Positions 40,501 through 45,389 of a stretch of DNA of 64,000 nt are shown piece after piece. The notes under the pieces were generated by a model that did no database searches, was not told the origin of the DNA, and was given only the letters and a program-made list of their open reading frames with translations. The stretch is taken from positions 15,629,606 to 15,693,605 of the forward strand of contig NC_088305.1 in assembly GCF_032854445.1 (NCBI RefSeq), written 5' to 3'. Source of the stretch: Liolophura sinensis (taxonomy: Eukaryota; Mollusca; Polyplacophora; Chitonida; Chitonidae). The translations under genes and the position numbers were made by a program. The stretch's first letter is position 1; every line of letters begins with the position of its first letter.

Positions 40501-43500
40501 TTTGTGTTCCCAAAACATAGCTGATACTCTATACAAATGAGCCTGCACTCTTTATTTACACACAACATCTGTAATGTAACTATTGCCTGCTGAAAAGCCA
40601 CCGCCTCACAAAAATAGAACAAATTTTCATGTTTTTGGATCGATTGGTCGCTAGCATGTTCAGAATTGAAATTTGTTAGGTTTCATTCCTCGGTCTGTTC
40701 ATTTATGCATTCATTGAAAGTTTCATTTGTGCATGGGATCTATGTCAAAACTTAACAGATTAAACTGTTTCATACTTTTTTTAAACAGTAAGGTGTACAT
40801 GCCTTTGGCAGAGTTTGACATGAACATAATCGGTGATTTATTTCTGGGTACTCTAGTTTCCCACATCCATAAGATAGACAGCCATCATAGGCATGTGAGT
40901 GATGGGAAGGTCTGGCAGCAACCTGCGGATGGTCGTGGGTTCTCCTGGGTTTTGCCCGGTTTCCTCCCACCATAATGCTGGCTGCCGTCATATAAGTGAA
41001 ATATTCTTGAATACGGCGTAAAACACCAATCAAATAAATAAATAAATAAAGAAAATAATTCGTGTGACTCCAGTCCGCAATGCATCATGGTGTTCTTCTG
41101 AATAAACTCTCAAAATAGGAAACATGAGCAGTGGTTTGGCTGAATCGAAGTAAGATATCATTGGTTTGACCTTTCGCTATGACTCCTCTATAGGTTTCAC
41201 AAGTGCATTGATTTTTTCTGTTTGTGTAGTAAAGTTGTCAACTTCAACCTCAAAAATATACATGCCCTAACTTTCACGTGGTACCATGCCATACCACCAC
41301 ATGCAGCTTGGACTTTTTTTCTACAACATATCAAAATATCAGTTTAGCATGGCCACCATTTTTTTTGAACTGGAAGTGAAGTCATAGCATTTTGTTTAAA
41401 TACCTTGGTAACTTCTAGGAGGGTAGAAAGTAAAGCTGGCAAAAAACGTTTCAGTTCTATCCAAAACGGCAAAATTCTGATTCATGTATTTTTTAACTAG
41501 GTGCAAACTAACAGCATAGAGACTTATAGTGCATCTACAACCTAAAATGTCTGCACGGCAGTATGACCCAATCAGTGCTCCTTTACTCTTCAGTTCGGAG
41601 GCAAATCTTCGACCTAATTGCCTGAAGTGCACATGTGTAACCGAAAGCAGTTAGAGTAGGCCTATAGAGTAGGCCCATAGAGTAGGCCTGTGGAGTAAGC
41701 CTATAGAGTAACTTTATGGACCTGTTTATATCATGTACTGTTATGTAAGGATGTACTTATACTATTGCAGCCGGAGCATTGTCGAGCGTGAACACACTAA
41801 TGAGCGCAGTGACGGGGAGGGGAGGGGATCAGAACAAGCGGAGCCAGGAGACAGCACCCTTGCTTCCGGAGCAGCCCAGTGGCAGTCCAGAGGCACAGGT
41901 ATCATCTTACCCATTACACATGTGTTCAGGAATGTATATGTTGAACCGTCTCTAATGACACGTCATATTGGGGCATGGCAATGTCTGTCAGACCACAGGG
42001 ACACATAGTATCCAACATTTTATGTGTTTAAAACTCAAAAAATTTTCAAAACATGAAAACCAACTATATCTTTGGACTTGGATGACTTTGGACAACTTTT
42101 GAGAGCCTTTCTGATCTACATCCAGGCTAGCGCTAAAATAGGGAATTGTAAAACTGGTCTACTGCAGAAATTGTGTATTTATTATTGACATTACTGTGAT
42201 AACCTGTCACCTTCAGCAGAGTAAATGTTAAATGTTATATAATCCTACAAAACAGGGTAAATGTACTCTCCGGGACCTACTTTACAGTGTCCTCTCTATG
42301 CAAGTTCATATGGGACAATGCCAAGGCTGACATGAAGGCTTGTAAATGACTCGGGGCCAAGTTAAACAAATAAATATACATAAATGAAAAAAAATATATG
42401 TACAGTGTATATATACATGTGTGTGTCTGTGTGAATGTTATAGTTACAAAAGTCCGTGTGAATGTTATAGTTACAAAGGTCCGTGTGAATGTTATGGTAA
42501 CAAAGGTCCGTATGAACGTTATAGTTACAAAGGTCTGTAGGAATGTTATAGCTACAAAGGTCCATGTGAACGTTATAGTTACAAAGGTCCGTGTGAACGT
42601 TATAGTTACCAAGGTCTGTAGGAGTGTTATAGTTACAAAGGTTTGTGTGAACGTTATAGTTACAAATGTCTGTAGGAGTGTTTTGGTTACAAAGGTCTGT
42701 GTGAACGTACATGTAGTTACCAAGGTCTGTAGGAGTGTTATAGTTACAAAGGCCAGACTGGGTTGTGTATGGAGCATGCATCTTTAGGAATATGCATCTT
42801 ATGATCTTTCAGTTGTTTAGGTGCCTAATCATCTCCTGAGGTGTACTTTTGTGTGAGGGTTTGGGAGGAGGGATGAGATATAAGCCATGTGTTTCGGTTG
42901 TACTTTTGAAAGTAAAACATATTTTTTTCTTAAATTCCATATATGCAGTTGTTCTTGACCTTATAATTGTCATTAACACTTTTGTGAAGTTGAGTTCAAG
43001 TCCAGCTCAGGCTTCGTCTCAGGTCAAAAAATAATAGGAAGGTCGTTCAGCGACCTGCAGATAGTTGTGGGTTTCAGTCCACTTTCCTCTCACCATGATG
43101 ATGGCTGCCATCACGTAAGTGAAATGTTCTTGAGTATAGTGTAGAAAACCAATCAACTGAATATCTAAATGGATAAAAATAAGTCTTTATCCTGTGTGAA
43201 CTGTTGTGCTTTTGCAAAGCCTTGGATAAATCTGAATCTAGTTATTAATATCATCTCTATTTACAGAGAAAGCAGACCTCCAGTTCAAGTGTACCGAAGT
43301 CCACCTCAAGCATGACCCTCCCAGTTTCCAGTCCCTCCAGCCAATCACAGTTTGAGGACATCTCTCAGCAGCTTCATGTGACTGCCAGTCACCATGATGG
43401 ACAGGTCACAGGCCCCACCCATTCCAGCCCCCAGGATGTAGAGAAACGCTTAGAGGAACTTGCACGGTAAAACTCACTAGGATTTATTTATTTTATCTTT

Positions 43501-45389
43501 GGTTTATGACAAATGTGTAAAGTCGTGAAAACATTTTCCTTATTGGGCATTGAGTTAAAAAATATCGTATTTCATCTACAGTTTGTGTGTGAAAGATGCG
43601 CTTTCAGAACCACATAAAATTGAAAAGATATTAAATGAAAAACTTTAAAAAGATACTTTTGGTGCCAAATAGATAAGAAATTAATCAAACTTGAGTGGAT
43701 GAATCAGTCAGTATCACGTAAACATGTTTCTTGAAAAAAGTTAAACTTCTGGTGAACTGCAGTTGTTTTTGCAGGTTACCAGTTGTCTGGTTAGCAGGTT
43801 TAACTTAGCATCCCTGTCAGAGCTAGGACTTGTGCCTAGTACTTGCCCACCCCTATTAATATCACGGTACACAGATTTAGGAAGGTGATACCAATAACTT
43901 GTAAACAGCTTTTAGGTGATTTTGAGAATTTTTCAGCACAGTACAACCAAAGTTAAGCTGAATGGTGATTTCCTTCAACAGTGACACTGTCTTGCATTTA
44001 TTATGATGTGTTGTAATTTATCTTGTCATTTCTGCACACTACTCTCTGTCTGTGACCATATAGGGAAAAAATCAAATTTACCAGGCTAATATTAGACGAA
44101 ATAAATGCAGACTGATACAGGAAGACAATAAAGCTGCAGTAAGAATGTGTTGTGACATTGTGACCAATACGTATTTTATGAGATATGTCATTTGAACAAC
44201 AGCGTCAAAAACCCAGTGCAAAATGACATCTCTCTTGTATGGTATGGTAAGCTACTTTTCTGTCTTTGAACATGGCAGTATTTTTGAGTTCAGCTAAAAC
44301 TACTGGCAGAATATCAATATTTTTTCTGTAATTGATACCCAAACCCACCCAGTAACACAGTTCAGATGAATAATGCTGTTTGATTTTTTTTTCTATATAT
44401 TCAACAAACCAGCACATGTTGAAATTGGCTGATTTGCACCACCCTGCTGTAAACTCATGTGACGTTGCAAATGAACGTCACTCCGTCATCACAATGTCAT
44501 ATTTCAAAATATTTTTTTTTCAATATTTTTGTTTAATGGAAGCTTGCACCTCAAAATATTCTTTATCGATCCCCCAGACAACTAACCCGGTTAGAGAAAA
44601 AGATGAGTTCTGACATTGCCATGATTCTGCATATACTACAAAACCAGTTGCCAGGGCCCCCCATCTAGCCCCTCCAACTCCTCATGACCCCCCACCTCTG
44701 ACCCCTGGCAGCGAACCCCAGGATAGTTGGCCACCACCGCCTGAAGATTCCTGGCTACTGGAGCAGCAGCAGCCACAAGCAGATGCTAAGGTGAGCATGA
44801 AATAGACAAATTGTGAATGATTATTTTATGTAGTTTCTAAAGCTTTCAGTACAGTTGATGTAACCTGATTTAGAAAGCAACTTTTCACACTTTTAATACG
44901 CTGAATTTATAATTAATTTGATTTGCATTGAATGCTTTACTCAGTTATGGTACAGAAATGTGAACCAGTCAGGCTTGTATTGTACATTTGTAGTTATGGT
45001 CATCATTGAAACTGTTATTTTCTCCACAATAGGATGGTGGCATTTATATTTTATATGATATTTCCAAGATTCTTCTCAGTAATCTTCGCTGTTTCTTGTA
45101 GAAACAAGACACTTCGCCACCAGAGGATGAGTCTCCATGGCAGCGAAGATATGTGTCTTCGCCAGAGAGTCAATCAGGGTCTAGACAATCCTCTCCATCC
45201 TCCGAGAACCAATCAGTGATAGCAGCACGAACTTACACTGGCCAATCAGGGGCCAGTGGTGATGTTCAAACTGACCAATCAAAAACTCCCTCTCAAGTGA
45301 GTAGCCAGTCAGAATCAAGGCTGTCCCCGACAAGACAGAGACGATTGGGATTACCTGAAGGAGAAGACTTTCAAAACACAATTGTGTGA
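4160..45389 (+). CDS. erg: ERG-type voltage-gated K+ channel (KCNH2/6/7 family), 3' fourteen exons; 5' end outside window
   Basis: Pore-forming subunit of an inwardly rectifying, rapidly inactivating delayed K+ channel of the plasma membrane, acting as a tetramer. Joined exons give about 1080 residues: linker, S1-S6, SVGFGN selectivity filter, C-linker, cyclic-nucleotide-binding homology domain, disordered tail, coiled coil and C-terminus. The S1-CNBHD core is nearly collinear with vertebrate ERG as I know it, which separates it from EAG and ELK. The S6 drug-site aromatics (LMYASIF) and the S631-equivalent of fast inactivation (GFGNVSPN) are present. Intron phases in order are 1,0,0,1,0,1,1,0,1,1,0,2,0 and all agree with canonical GT-AG sites. 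The N-terminal PAS domain is absent, so its exons must lie left of position 1. Frame is lost once, at 44654-44662. Family assignment is very secure; orthology to one vertebrate paralogue is not implied. Confidence 0.98.
5181..5349 (+). mobile_element. SINE family 1, degraded copy just upstream of ERG exon B
   Basis: Keeps GGGGCCTCTGTG, the CCTCTCACCAATG motif, a mutated B box and part of the 3' domain, with internal deletions in head and tail. Confidence 0.8.
5400..5608 (+). CDS. erg: ERG exon B: linker ending HNVSEKVAQ
   Basis: Phase 1 in, phase 0 out; acceptor ctttctgtttgtag, donor CAG|GTAAGC. The end of the exon, [10 protein letters not shown], matches the vertebrate ERG segment HNVTEKVTQ directly before VLSLGAD, which fixes both identity and exon boundary. 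The middle ([20 protein letters not shown]) is predicted helical and has no feature I recognise. A degraded SINE copy ends only about 50 bp upstream of the acceptor (5182-5349). Confidence 0.95.
6303..6968. repeat. 27-bp G-rich minisatellite, about 24 units
   Basis: Core unit gatgggataaggtgaggtgg plus gatgagg. Units with GGGGTGGGATGAGGGATGGG contain four G-runs with short loops, a canonical G-quadruplex motif, on the ERG sense strand. Confidence 0.93.
6969..9159. other. ERG intron, no gene seen
   Basis: Unique AT-rich DNA between two arrays, except the G-rich tract at 7129-7178. Confidence 0.5.
7129..7178 (+). repeat. G-quadruplex-prone tract
   Basis: GGGTGGGG, GGATGGGG, CTAGGGTGGG follow one another, giving at least five G-runs of three or more with loops of one to six bases. 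Confidence 0.6.
9160..10708. repeat. 45-bp minisatellite, about 34 units (1.55 kb)
   Basis: Unit: aagggtaggtaatgttgagt, ataggtgaccctagagttgt, cctct. Two main variants (gaccctaga and aagccaaga types) alternate in blocks. Several shortened units (about 10210, 10515, 10690) lack the same ~15 bp and create gttagggtagg. Confidence 0.95.
11140..11235 (+). CDS. Candidate cassette exon 1 of ERG (32 codons, phase 0/0)
   Basis: A 96-nt open segment lies between an acceptor (acttttgtgtaacag) and a strong donor (ACG|GTAAGA). It is phase 0 at both ends, exactly the phase of the exon B/exon C junction, so inclusion would insert 32 residues between EKVAQ and VLSLGAD without a frameshift. The peptide starts [19 protein letters not shown] and is polar and glycine/serine-rich. 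Base composition is more balanced than the AT-rich flanks. I know of no equivalent in vertebrate ERG. It could be a true alternative exon, a relic, or chance; no stop in 32 codons plus matching phase and splice sites favours an exon. Confidence 0.55.
11836..12216 (+). mobile_element. SINE family 2 copy
   Basis: A second tRNA-derived family: head with TCTTGTGGTTATAGAGATGC and TTGCCTTTCGATCGCC, body with GACCATTTGTCATTCTTC and GGTGTGCGTATCTG, then a 3' part (AAAACTGATTGCC, TTGAATGAGTG) and a (AAAT)n tail. Related copies are at about 13440, 14119, 31815 and 49198. Confidence 0.65.
12414..12624 (+). mobile_element. SINE family 1, copy lacking the A-box head
   Basis: Begins at gacccaggagcctctcacc, with B box GAGTTCAAGTCCAGC, body and complete 3' domain; the tail has drifted to (AATC)n. 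A short deletion removes the CCGGGCTCTGCCCGG stem. Confidence 0.88.
12957..13115 (+). mobile_element. SINE family 1, heavily degraded
   Basis: Recognisable by AGCATGCTAGCATAGTGCAA, CAGGAGCCTCTC and a decayed 3' domain ending CACCAGTCAAATAAATT. Confidence 0.7.
13436..13530 (-). mobile_element. SINE family 2 head fragment (minus)
   Basis: On the minus strand: GATGCTTGCCTTTCTATTGC followed by GGTGCGAGTTCAAACCCGGC, a good B-box match, then a short body remnant. Confidence 0.55.
14119..14440 (+). mobile_element. SINE family 2 copy
   Basis: Contains GGGTTCATACCCATTCTTGG (B-box region), a body with TTAAGGGTTGGCAGTTGACC, and a 3' part CATAAAACTGACTGCCGCAT shared with the copies at 11836 and 49198. 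Confidence 0.55.
14441..15433. other. ERG intron, no gene seen
   Basis: AT-rich unique DNA with a (CAA)n microsatellite at about 15208-15224. Confidence 0.5.
15434..16149. repeat. 44-bp minisatellite, about 16 units
   Basis: Unit: cagtttgaaatgctgcaggt, gaatgtatcaatgttcccat, acag. It ends exactly at the tail of a minus-strand SINE. Confidence 0.94.
16150..16428 (-). mobile_element. SINE family 1, full-length minus-strand copy
   Basis: Reverse complement of the complete element: (TTTA)n at 16150-16171, 3' domain, CCGGGCAGAGCCCGG stem, B box, A box, and GGGGGCCTCTG at the far end. Its tail abuts the last unit of the 44-bp array exactly. No target duplication could be seen. Confidence 0.92.
16429..17889. 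other. ERG intron, no gene seen
   Basis: Contains a G homopolymer of about 14 at 16747-16760 that may slip in assembly; otherwise unique. Confidence 0.5.
17890..18438. repeat. 61-bp minisatellite, 9 units
   Basis: Unit: gtgaaggtaatgttacacct, tgacggtgatcgaatcaact, gctgatggaatcataaaacg, t. Very low divergence between units indicates recent expansion. Confidence 0.95.
18779..18885. repeat. 32-bp repeat, 3 units
   Basis: Unit tgatgtcttgtgtgctctca followed by cattgggatact, three times. Confidence 0.85.
19451..19543 (+). CDS. Candidate cassette exon 2 of ERG (31 codons, phase 0/0, basic)
   Basis: A 93-nt open segment follows a good branch/pyrimidine region (ggatttttgtgtcctaatgcag) and ends in a consensus donor (CAG|GTAACA). 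Both ends are phase 0, so it too fits in frame between exon B and exon C. It is visibly GC-richer than its surroundings. The peptide is strongly basic (start [10 protein letters not shown], end [10 protein letters not shown]) and has an R-R-R-S protein kinase A consensus at residues 24-27. Its last residues VTQ mimic the VTQ that precedes VLSLGAD in vertebrate ERGs. It may be used alone, with 11140-11235, or mutually exclusively. No transcript evidence is available here. Confidence 0.65.
19978..20764. repeat. Complex tandem array around catgggccactactgaaact
   Basis: Subunits of about 50-60 bp built from gaaactactgtcatagaaga, tagttctcatgctactggca and tgggccact form longer composite units of about 110-120 bp with an inserted catgctaccatggctactgg. 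Confidence 0.85.
20768..20927 (+). mobile_element. SINE family 1, 5' part only
   Basis: Head and B box (GAGTTCAAGTCCAGCTCATG) through GGTTGTGGGTTTC, then stops; the 3' domain is missing. It sits directly after the 20-kb tandem array. Confidence 0.75.
20928..22275. other. ERG intron, no gene seen
   Basis: Contains diffuse copies of cacattattttgttagtgc (20950-21090), a C homopolymer of about 17 at 21311-21327, and (AATG)n-like runs near 21710 and 21810. Confidence 0.5.
22276..22525. repeat. 19/20-bp minisatellite, about 13 units
   Basis: Unit aggacattggccttggtgc. The 20-bp form contains CCTTGgtgCAAGG, a small inverted repeat. Confidence 0.9.
22655..22797 (+). mobile_element. SINE family 1, 3' part
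   Basis: Starts in the body (GGGAAGGTCTCCCAG) and carries the 3' domain with changes (TTCTTGATCAAAAATCAAAC). Confidence 0.75.
22798..24599. other. ERG intron, no gene seen
   Basis: Unique DNA except the G-rich duplication at 23492-23541. Confidence 0.5.
23492..23541 (+). repeat. Duplicated G-rich segment
   Basis: gtggggtggagtagggg occurs twice in tandem; at least six G-runs make it a G-quadruplex candidate. Confidence 0.6.
24600..24731. mobile_element. Foldback/MITE-like palindrome
   Basis: A perfect 23-bp inverted pair (24600-24622 with 24709-24731) encloses a second perfect pair, AATGATAACCCA with TGGGTTATCATT (about 24640-24651, 24676-24687), so the whole 132 bp folds into one long hairpin with a small apex. 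No clear target duplication was found. Confidence 0.7.
24732..27574. other. ERG intron, no gene seen
   Basis: Nearly 3 kb of AT-rich unique DNA. One acceptor-like site (ttcttctttacag, 25902) is followed by an in-frame stop in phase 0. Confidence 0.5.
27575..28660. repeat. 34-bp minisatellite, about 32 units, with higher-order organisation
   Basis: Unit ggatagccaacaggagaggg followed by tgggcaacacagta. Sub-variants (taatcggagagggtgtgcaa, gccaccaggagaggg, ggcaactggagaggg) recur in the same order, so blocks of several units were copied together. It ends about 230 bp before ERG exon C. Confidence 0.93.
28890..29321 (+). CDS. erg: ERG exon C: S1-S3 of the voltage sensor
   Basis: 144 codons, phase 0/0. 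It begins [15 protein letters not shown], the ERG signature before S1. S1 is at about residues 32-52 ([15 protein letters not shown]), S2 at about 76-97 ([17 protein letters not shown]) with its acidic gating residues, and S3 at about 119-138 ([18 protein letters not shown]). The S1-S2 extracellular loop ([18 protein letters not shown]) is shorter than in human ERG1 and lacks its cysteines. The donor GAG|GTTGGT is weak. A 27-bp minisatellite begins about 35 bp into the following intron. Confidence 0.98.
29357..30010. repeat. 27-bp minisatellite, about 24 units, between ERG exons C and D
   Basis: Unit gatatgaccagaaagtgaaa followed by tattgag. A 54-bp dimer (tatcggagatatgactagaa variant) is repeated three times at about 29720-29880. 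Confidence 0.93.
30178..30580 (+). CDS. erg: ERG exon D: S4, S5, turret, pore helix, selectivity filter, start of S6
   Basis: Phase 0 in, phase 1 out; acceptor ttcctttcctcag, donor GGAT|GTAAGT. S4 ([19 protein letters not shown]) keeps the ERG pattern of spaced K/R gating charges. S5 is [16 protein letters not shown]. The turret has NDS at residues 83-85, an N-glycosylation sequon at the place of the human NSS site. The pore helix and filter read [13 protein letters not shown], followed by VSPNTN, so the phenylalanine-containing ERG filter and the inactivation serine are intact. Reading through the donor would add a short tail and stop at 30655, a possible truncated form. Confidence 0.98.
30762..31830. 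repeat. 89-bp minisatellite, about 12 units
   Basis: Unit: ttatggtacatgcattaatg, tatgtgtagatagggactta, aaaccagaaactgggagcag, accacagtcttattgttaaa, ggcacgtgg. The end of the unit is the 5' part of a family-2 SINE that continues after the array. Confidence 0.95.
31815..31995 (+). mobile_element. SINE family 2, partial copy fused to the 89-bp array
   Basis: Continues directly from the last array unit: GTTAAAGGCACGTACCTTTC, AATCGC, then GACAGGTTCTAACCCTGCC (B box) and body GACCATTTGTCTTCCGCTG. The array unit itself contains the head up to GGCACGTG. Confidence 0.6.
32196..32535. repeat. 42-bp minisatellite, 8 units, each with a hairpin
   Basis: Unit: ccgccaccttcaatacatgc, agagggcacggttttaacaa, aa. 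Each unit contains CGGTTTTaacAAAACCG, a perfect 7-bp inverted repeat. Period is a multiple of three, hence an open frame. Confidence 0.93.
32912..33111 (+). CDS. erg: ERG exon E: end of S6 and C-linker
   Basis: Phase 1 in, phase 0 out. It completes S6 ([14 protein letters not shown]) with the tyrosine and phenylalanine that form the ERG drug-binding cavity, then the A'-B' C-linker helices ([29 protein letters not shown]). The donor is ATG|GTGGGT, and an exact copy of this junction, GAATATG|GTGGGTACATG, recurs 22 bp downstream as the first unit of a 22-bp minisatellite. Use of the second donor (GT at 33134) would add 22 nt and shift the frame. Confidence 0.97.
33101..33555. repeat. 22-bp minisatellite derived from the exon E splice junction, with CRE octamers
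   Basis: Unit gtgggtatgtgacgtcaaca followed by tt. The first units are the exon E 3' end and its donor (gaatatggtgggtacatg), copied 22 bp apart. TGACGTCA occurs at 33209, 33275, 33297, 33405, 33449, 33479 and 33531; most other units have one-base variants. Confidence 0.93.
33556..34674. other. ERG intron, no gene seen
   Basis: Unique AT-rich DNA with a G homopolymer (about 34470-34481). Confidence 0.5.
34675..34868. repeat. 20-bp minisatellite, about 9 units
   Basis: Unit gagtgccgttgtataaaact, with variants in the middle. Confidence 0.9.
35040..35278. repeat. 45-bp minisatellite, 5 units
   Basis: Unit: gaacagcggtggaaatctcc, acattgaagacatacacact, agatg; includes the inverted repeat GTGGAaatcTCCAC. 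Confidence 0.92.
35572..35659 (+). CDS. erg: ERG exon F: C-linker end
   Basis: 88 nt, phase 0 in, phase 1 out; acceptor ctctgaatttgcag, donor AAAG|GTAAGA. It encodes [19 protein letters not shown], almost identical to the vertebrate ERG C-linker, and ends [10 protein letters not shown]. The C-linker couples the cytoplasmic homology domain to the pore. Confidence 0.96.
35774..35935 (+). pseudogene. LINE (non-LTR retrotransposon) RNase H domain relic
   Basis: The translation contains [20 protein letters not shown] followed by AKAG, matching the RNase H signature (WxPSHxGIxGNExAD) of I/Jockey-type and related non-LTR retrotransposons. The conserved Pro is replaced by Leu and the terminal Glu-x-x-Asp by Val-Val-Asp. 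Only this fragment is left; the reading frame continues into unrelated SINE-like DNA from about 36000. It lies in the intron between ERG exons F and G. Confidence 0.7.
36000..36215 (+). mobile_element. SINE family 1, degraded
   Basis: GGGGCCTGCGATCACTTCAA, B box GTTCAAATCCAGCTCAGGCT, then GCACCATAATGCTGGCTGTC-like 3' domain; the tail is lost. Confidence 0.75.
36216..36903. other. ERG intron, no gene seen
   Basis: Unique DNA leading into the pyrimidine-rich acceptor of exon G. Confidence 0.5.
36904..37083 (+). CDS. erg: ERG exon G: start of cyclic-nucleotide-binding homology domain
   Basis: 180 nt, phase 1/1; acceptor cttcgtctgttttttgcag, donor TTGG|GTAAGA. After a divergent start (SPFSGASPG) it reads [20 protein letters not shown] and then [18 protein letters not shown], the ERG beta-roll. 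In this family the domain does not bind cAMP or cGMP; its pocket is filled by the channel's own downstream residues. Confidence 0.97.
37322..37368 (+). mobile_element. SINE family 1 tail fragment
   Basis: Only the last ~45 bp, TGTAAAACACCAATCAAATA plus (AAAT)n. Confidence 0.7.
37719..37912 (+). CDS. erg: ERG exon H: end of CNBHD with intrinsic-ligand motif
   Basis: 194 nt, phase 1 in, phase 0 out; acceptor gttctttctgtttgacag, donor GAT|GTAAGT. It encodes KDDVFGENI, then [20 protein letters not shown] and MYPEFSEQF, all ERG-like. It closes with ITFDLRD. The residues equivalent to the vertebrate intrinsic ligand Phe-Asn-Leu are Phe-Asp-Leu here, a charge-adding change in a residue pair known to plug the cyclic-nucleotide pocket. 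Confidence 0.97.
38464..38682 (+). mobile_element. SINE family 1 with 13-bp near-perfect TSD
   Basis: Head, B box (GAGTTCAAGTCCAACTC) and 3' domain with an internal deletion. Flanks tcataatgttaaa (38451-38463) and tcatgatgttaaa (38683-38695) differ by one base, which supports an old insertion. Confidence 0.88.
38803..38911 (+). CDS. erg: ERG exon I: proximal disordered C-tail
   Basis: Phase 0 in, phase 1 out; acceptor ctctcatcttcag, donor CAAG|GTGAAA. It starts [15 protein letters not shown], corresponding to the MIPGSP segment just after the vertebrate CNBHD, and ends in a basic run, [15 protein letters not shown]. Reading through the donor gives Gly-Glu-Ile then TAA (38918-38920), so intron retention would make a channel lacking the distal C-terminus. 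Confidence 0.9.
39110..39212 (+). mobile_element. SINE family 1, 3' fragment
   Basis: GGGTCTCTGCCCAGTGACC, then TATATGAAATGTTTTTGAGT, CACAATCAAATAAATAAG. Confidence 0.75.
39687..39935 (+). CDS. erg: ERG exon J: disordered C-tail
   Basis: 249 nt, phase 1/1; acceptor ctgtttcctgtctgcctgcag, donor GCAG|GTAATT. It encodes a basic patch ([15 protein letters not shown]), an acidic-serine cluster ([12 protein letters not shown]), and a further polar stretch ending SVGTLTSIA. Low-complexity regions of this kind are normal in ERG tails. An internal ACAG|GTATAC at about 39818-39823 could act as an alternative donor. Confidence 0.9.
39936..40884. other. ERG intron, no gene seen
   Basis: AT-rich unique DNA between exon J and a SINE. 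Confidence 0.5.
40885..41050 (+). mobile_element. SINE family 1, 5'-truncated
   Basis: Starts at gtgatgggaaggtctggcag and has a well-preserved 3' domain and (AAAT)n tail. Confidence 0.88.
41650..41712. repeat. 17-bp repeat, about 4 units
   Basis: gtaggcctatagagtag repeated with small changes, 60 bp before ERG exon K. Confidence 0.75.
41771..41898 (+). CDS. erg: ERG exon K: disordered C-tail
   Basis: 128 nt, phase 1 in, phase 0 out; acceptor atactattgcag, donor CAG|GTATCA. The peptide runs [13 protein letters not shown] then a polar stretch ending [11 protein letters not shown]. It has no recognised domain. It is supported by frame and phase continuity, GC-rich composition and splice sites rather than by conserved residues. 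Confidence 0.82.
42420..42755. repeat. 27-bp minisatellite, about 13 units
   Basis: Unit gtgtgaacgttatagttaca followed by aaggtcc. Lies between ERG exons K and L; open in frames on both strands because the period is a multiple of three. Confidence 0.92.
42985..43165 (+). mobile_element. SINE family 1, degraded
   Basis: B box GAGTTCAAGTCCAGCTCAGG, body, and decayed 3' domain (GTGAAATGTTCTTGAGTATA). It ends about 100 bp before ERG exon L. Confidence 0.8.
43267..43466 (+). CDS. erg: ERG exon L: Ser-rich tail and first half of C-terminal coiled coil
   Basis: 200 nt, phase 0 in, phase 2 out; acceptor tatttacag, donor CACG|GTAAAA. A serine-rich start ([12 protein letters not shown]) is followed by [12 protein letters not shown] and then [11 protein letters not shown], which opens the tetramerising coiled coil equivalent to DVESRLDALQR in human ERG1. 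The heptad continues into the next exon. Confidence 0.92.
43467..44577. other. ERG intron splitting the coiled coil, no element seen
   Basis: Unique AT-rich DNA; the acceptor at its end is tcgatcccccag. Confidence 0.5.
44578..44790 (+). CDS. erg: ERG exon M: second half of coiled coil, proline-rich segment; contains a frame break
   Basis: Phase 2 in. It continues the coiled coil with [20 protein letters not shown] then QNQLPG, matching the vertebrate helix. In that frame a TAG stop follows at 44666-44668. Two bases on, a different frame is open to the donor AAG|GTGAGC (44791) and encodes a proline-rich stretch ([30 protein letters not shown]) that enters the last exon in phase. The switch occurs at a G3C6 run (44654-44662) and equals one missing base. 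Either the assembly dropped a base in the homopolymer, or this allele makes a channel truncated right after the coiled coil. Confidence 0.9.
45102..45389 (+). CDS. erg: ERG last coding exon, C-terminus NTIV
   Basis: Phase 0; acceptor cttcgctgtttcttgtag; 95 codons plus TGA. It is rich in Ser, Gln and Pro ([20 protein letters not shown]), hydrophilic and presumably disordered. The final residues QNTIV fit the class I PDZ-ligand pattern (Thr at -2, Val at 0), suggesting docking to a scaffold protein. The frame matches the second, proline-rich frame of exon M, not the coiled-coil frame, so this exon is reached only if the frame break at 44654-44662 is an artefact. Confidence 0.88.
   Translation, partial: KQDTSPPEDESPWQRRYVSSPESQSGSRQSSPSSENQSVIAARTYTGQSGASGDVQTDQSKTPSQVSSQSESRLSPTRQRRLGLPEGEDFQNTIV

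Noticed and set aside
42277-42787. Thr/Phe-rich and Val-rich frames
   Set aside because: Caused by the 27-bp array at 42420-42755.
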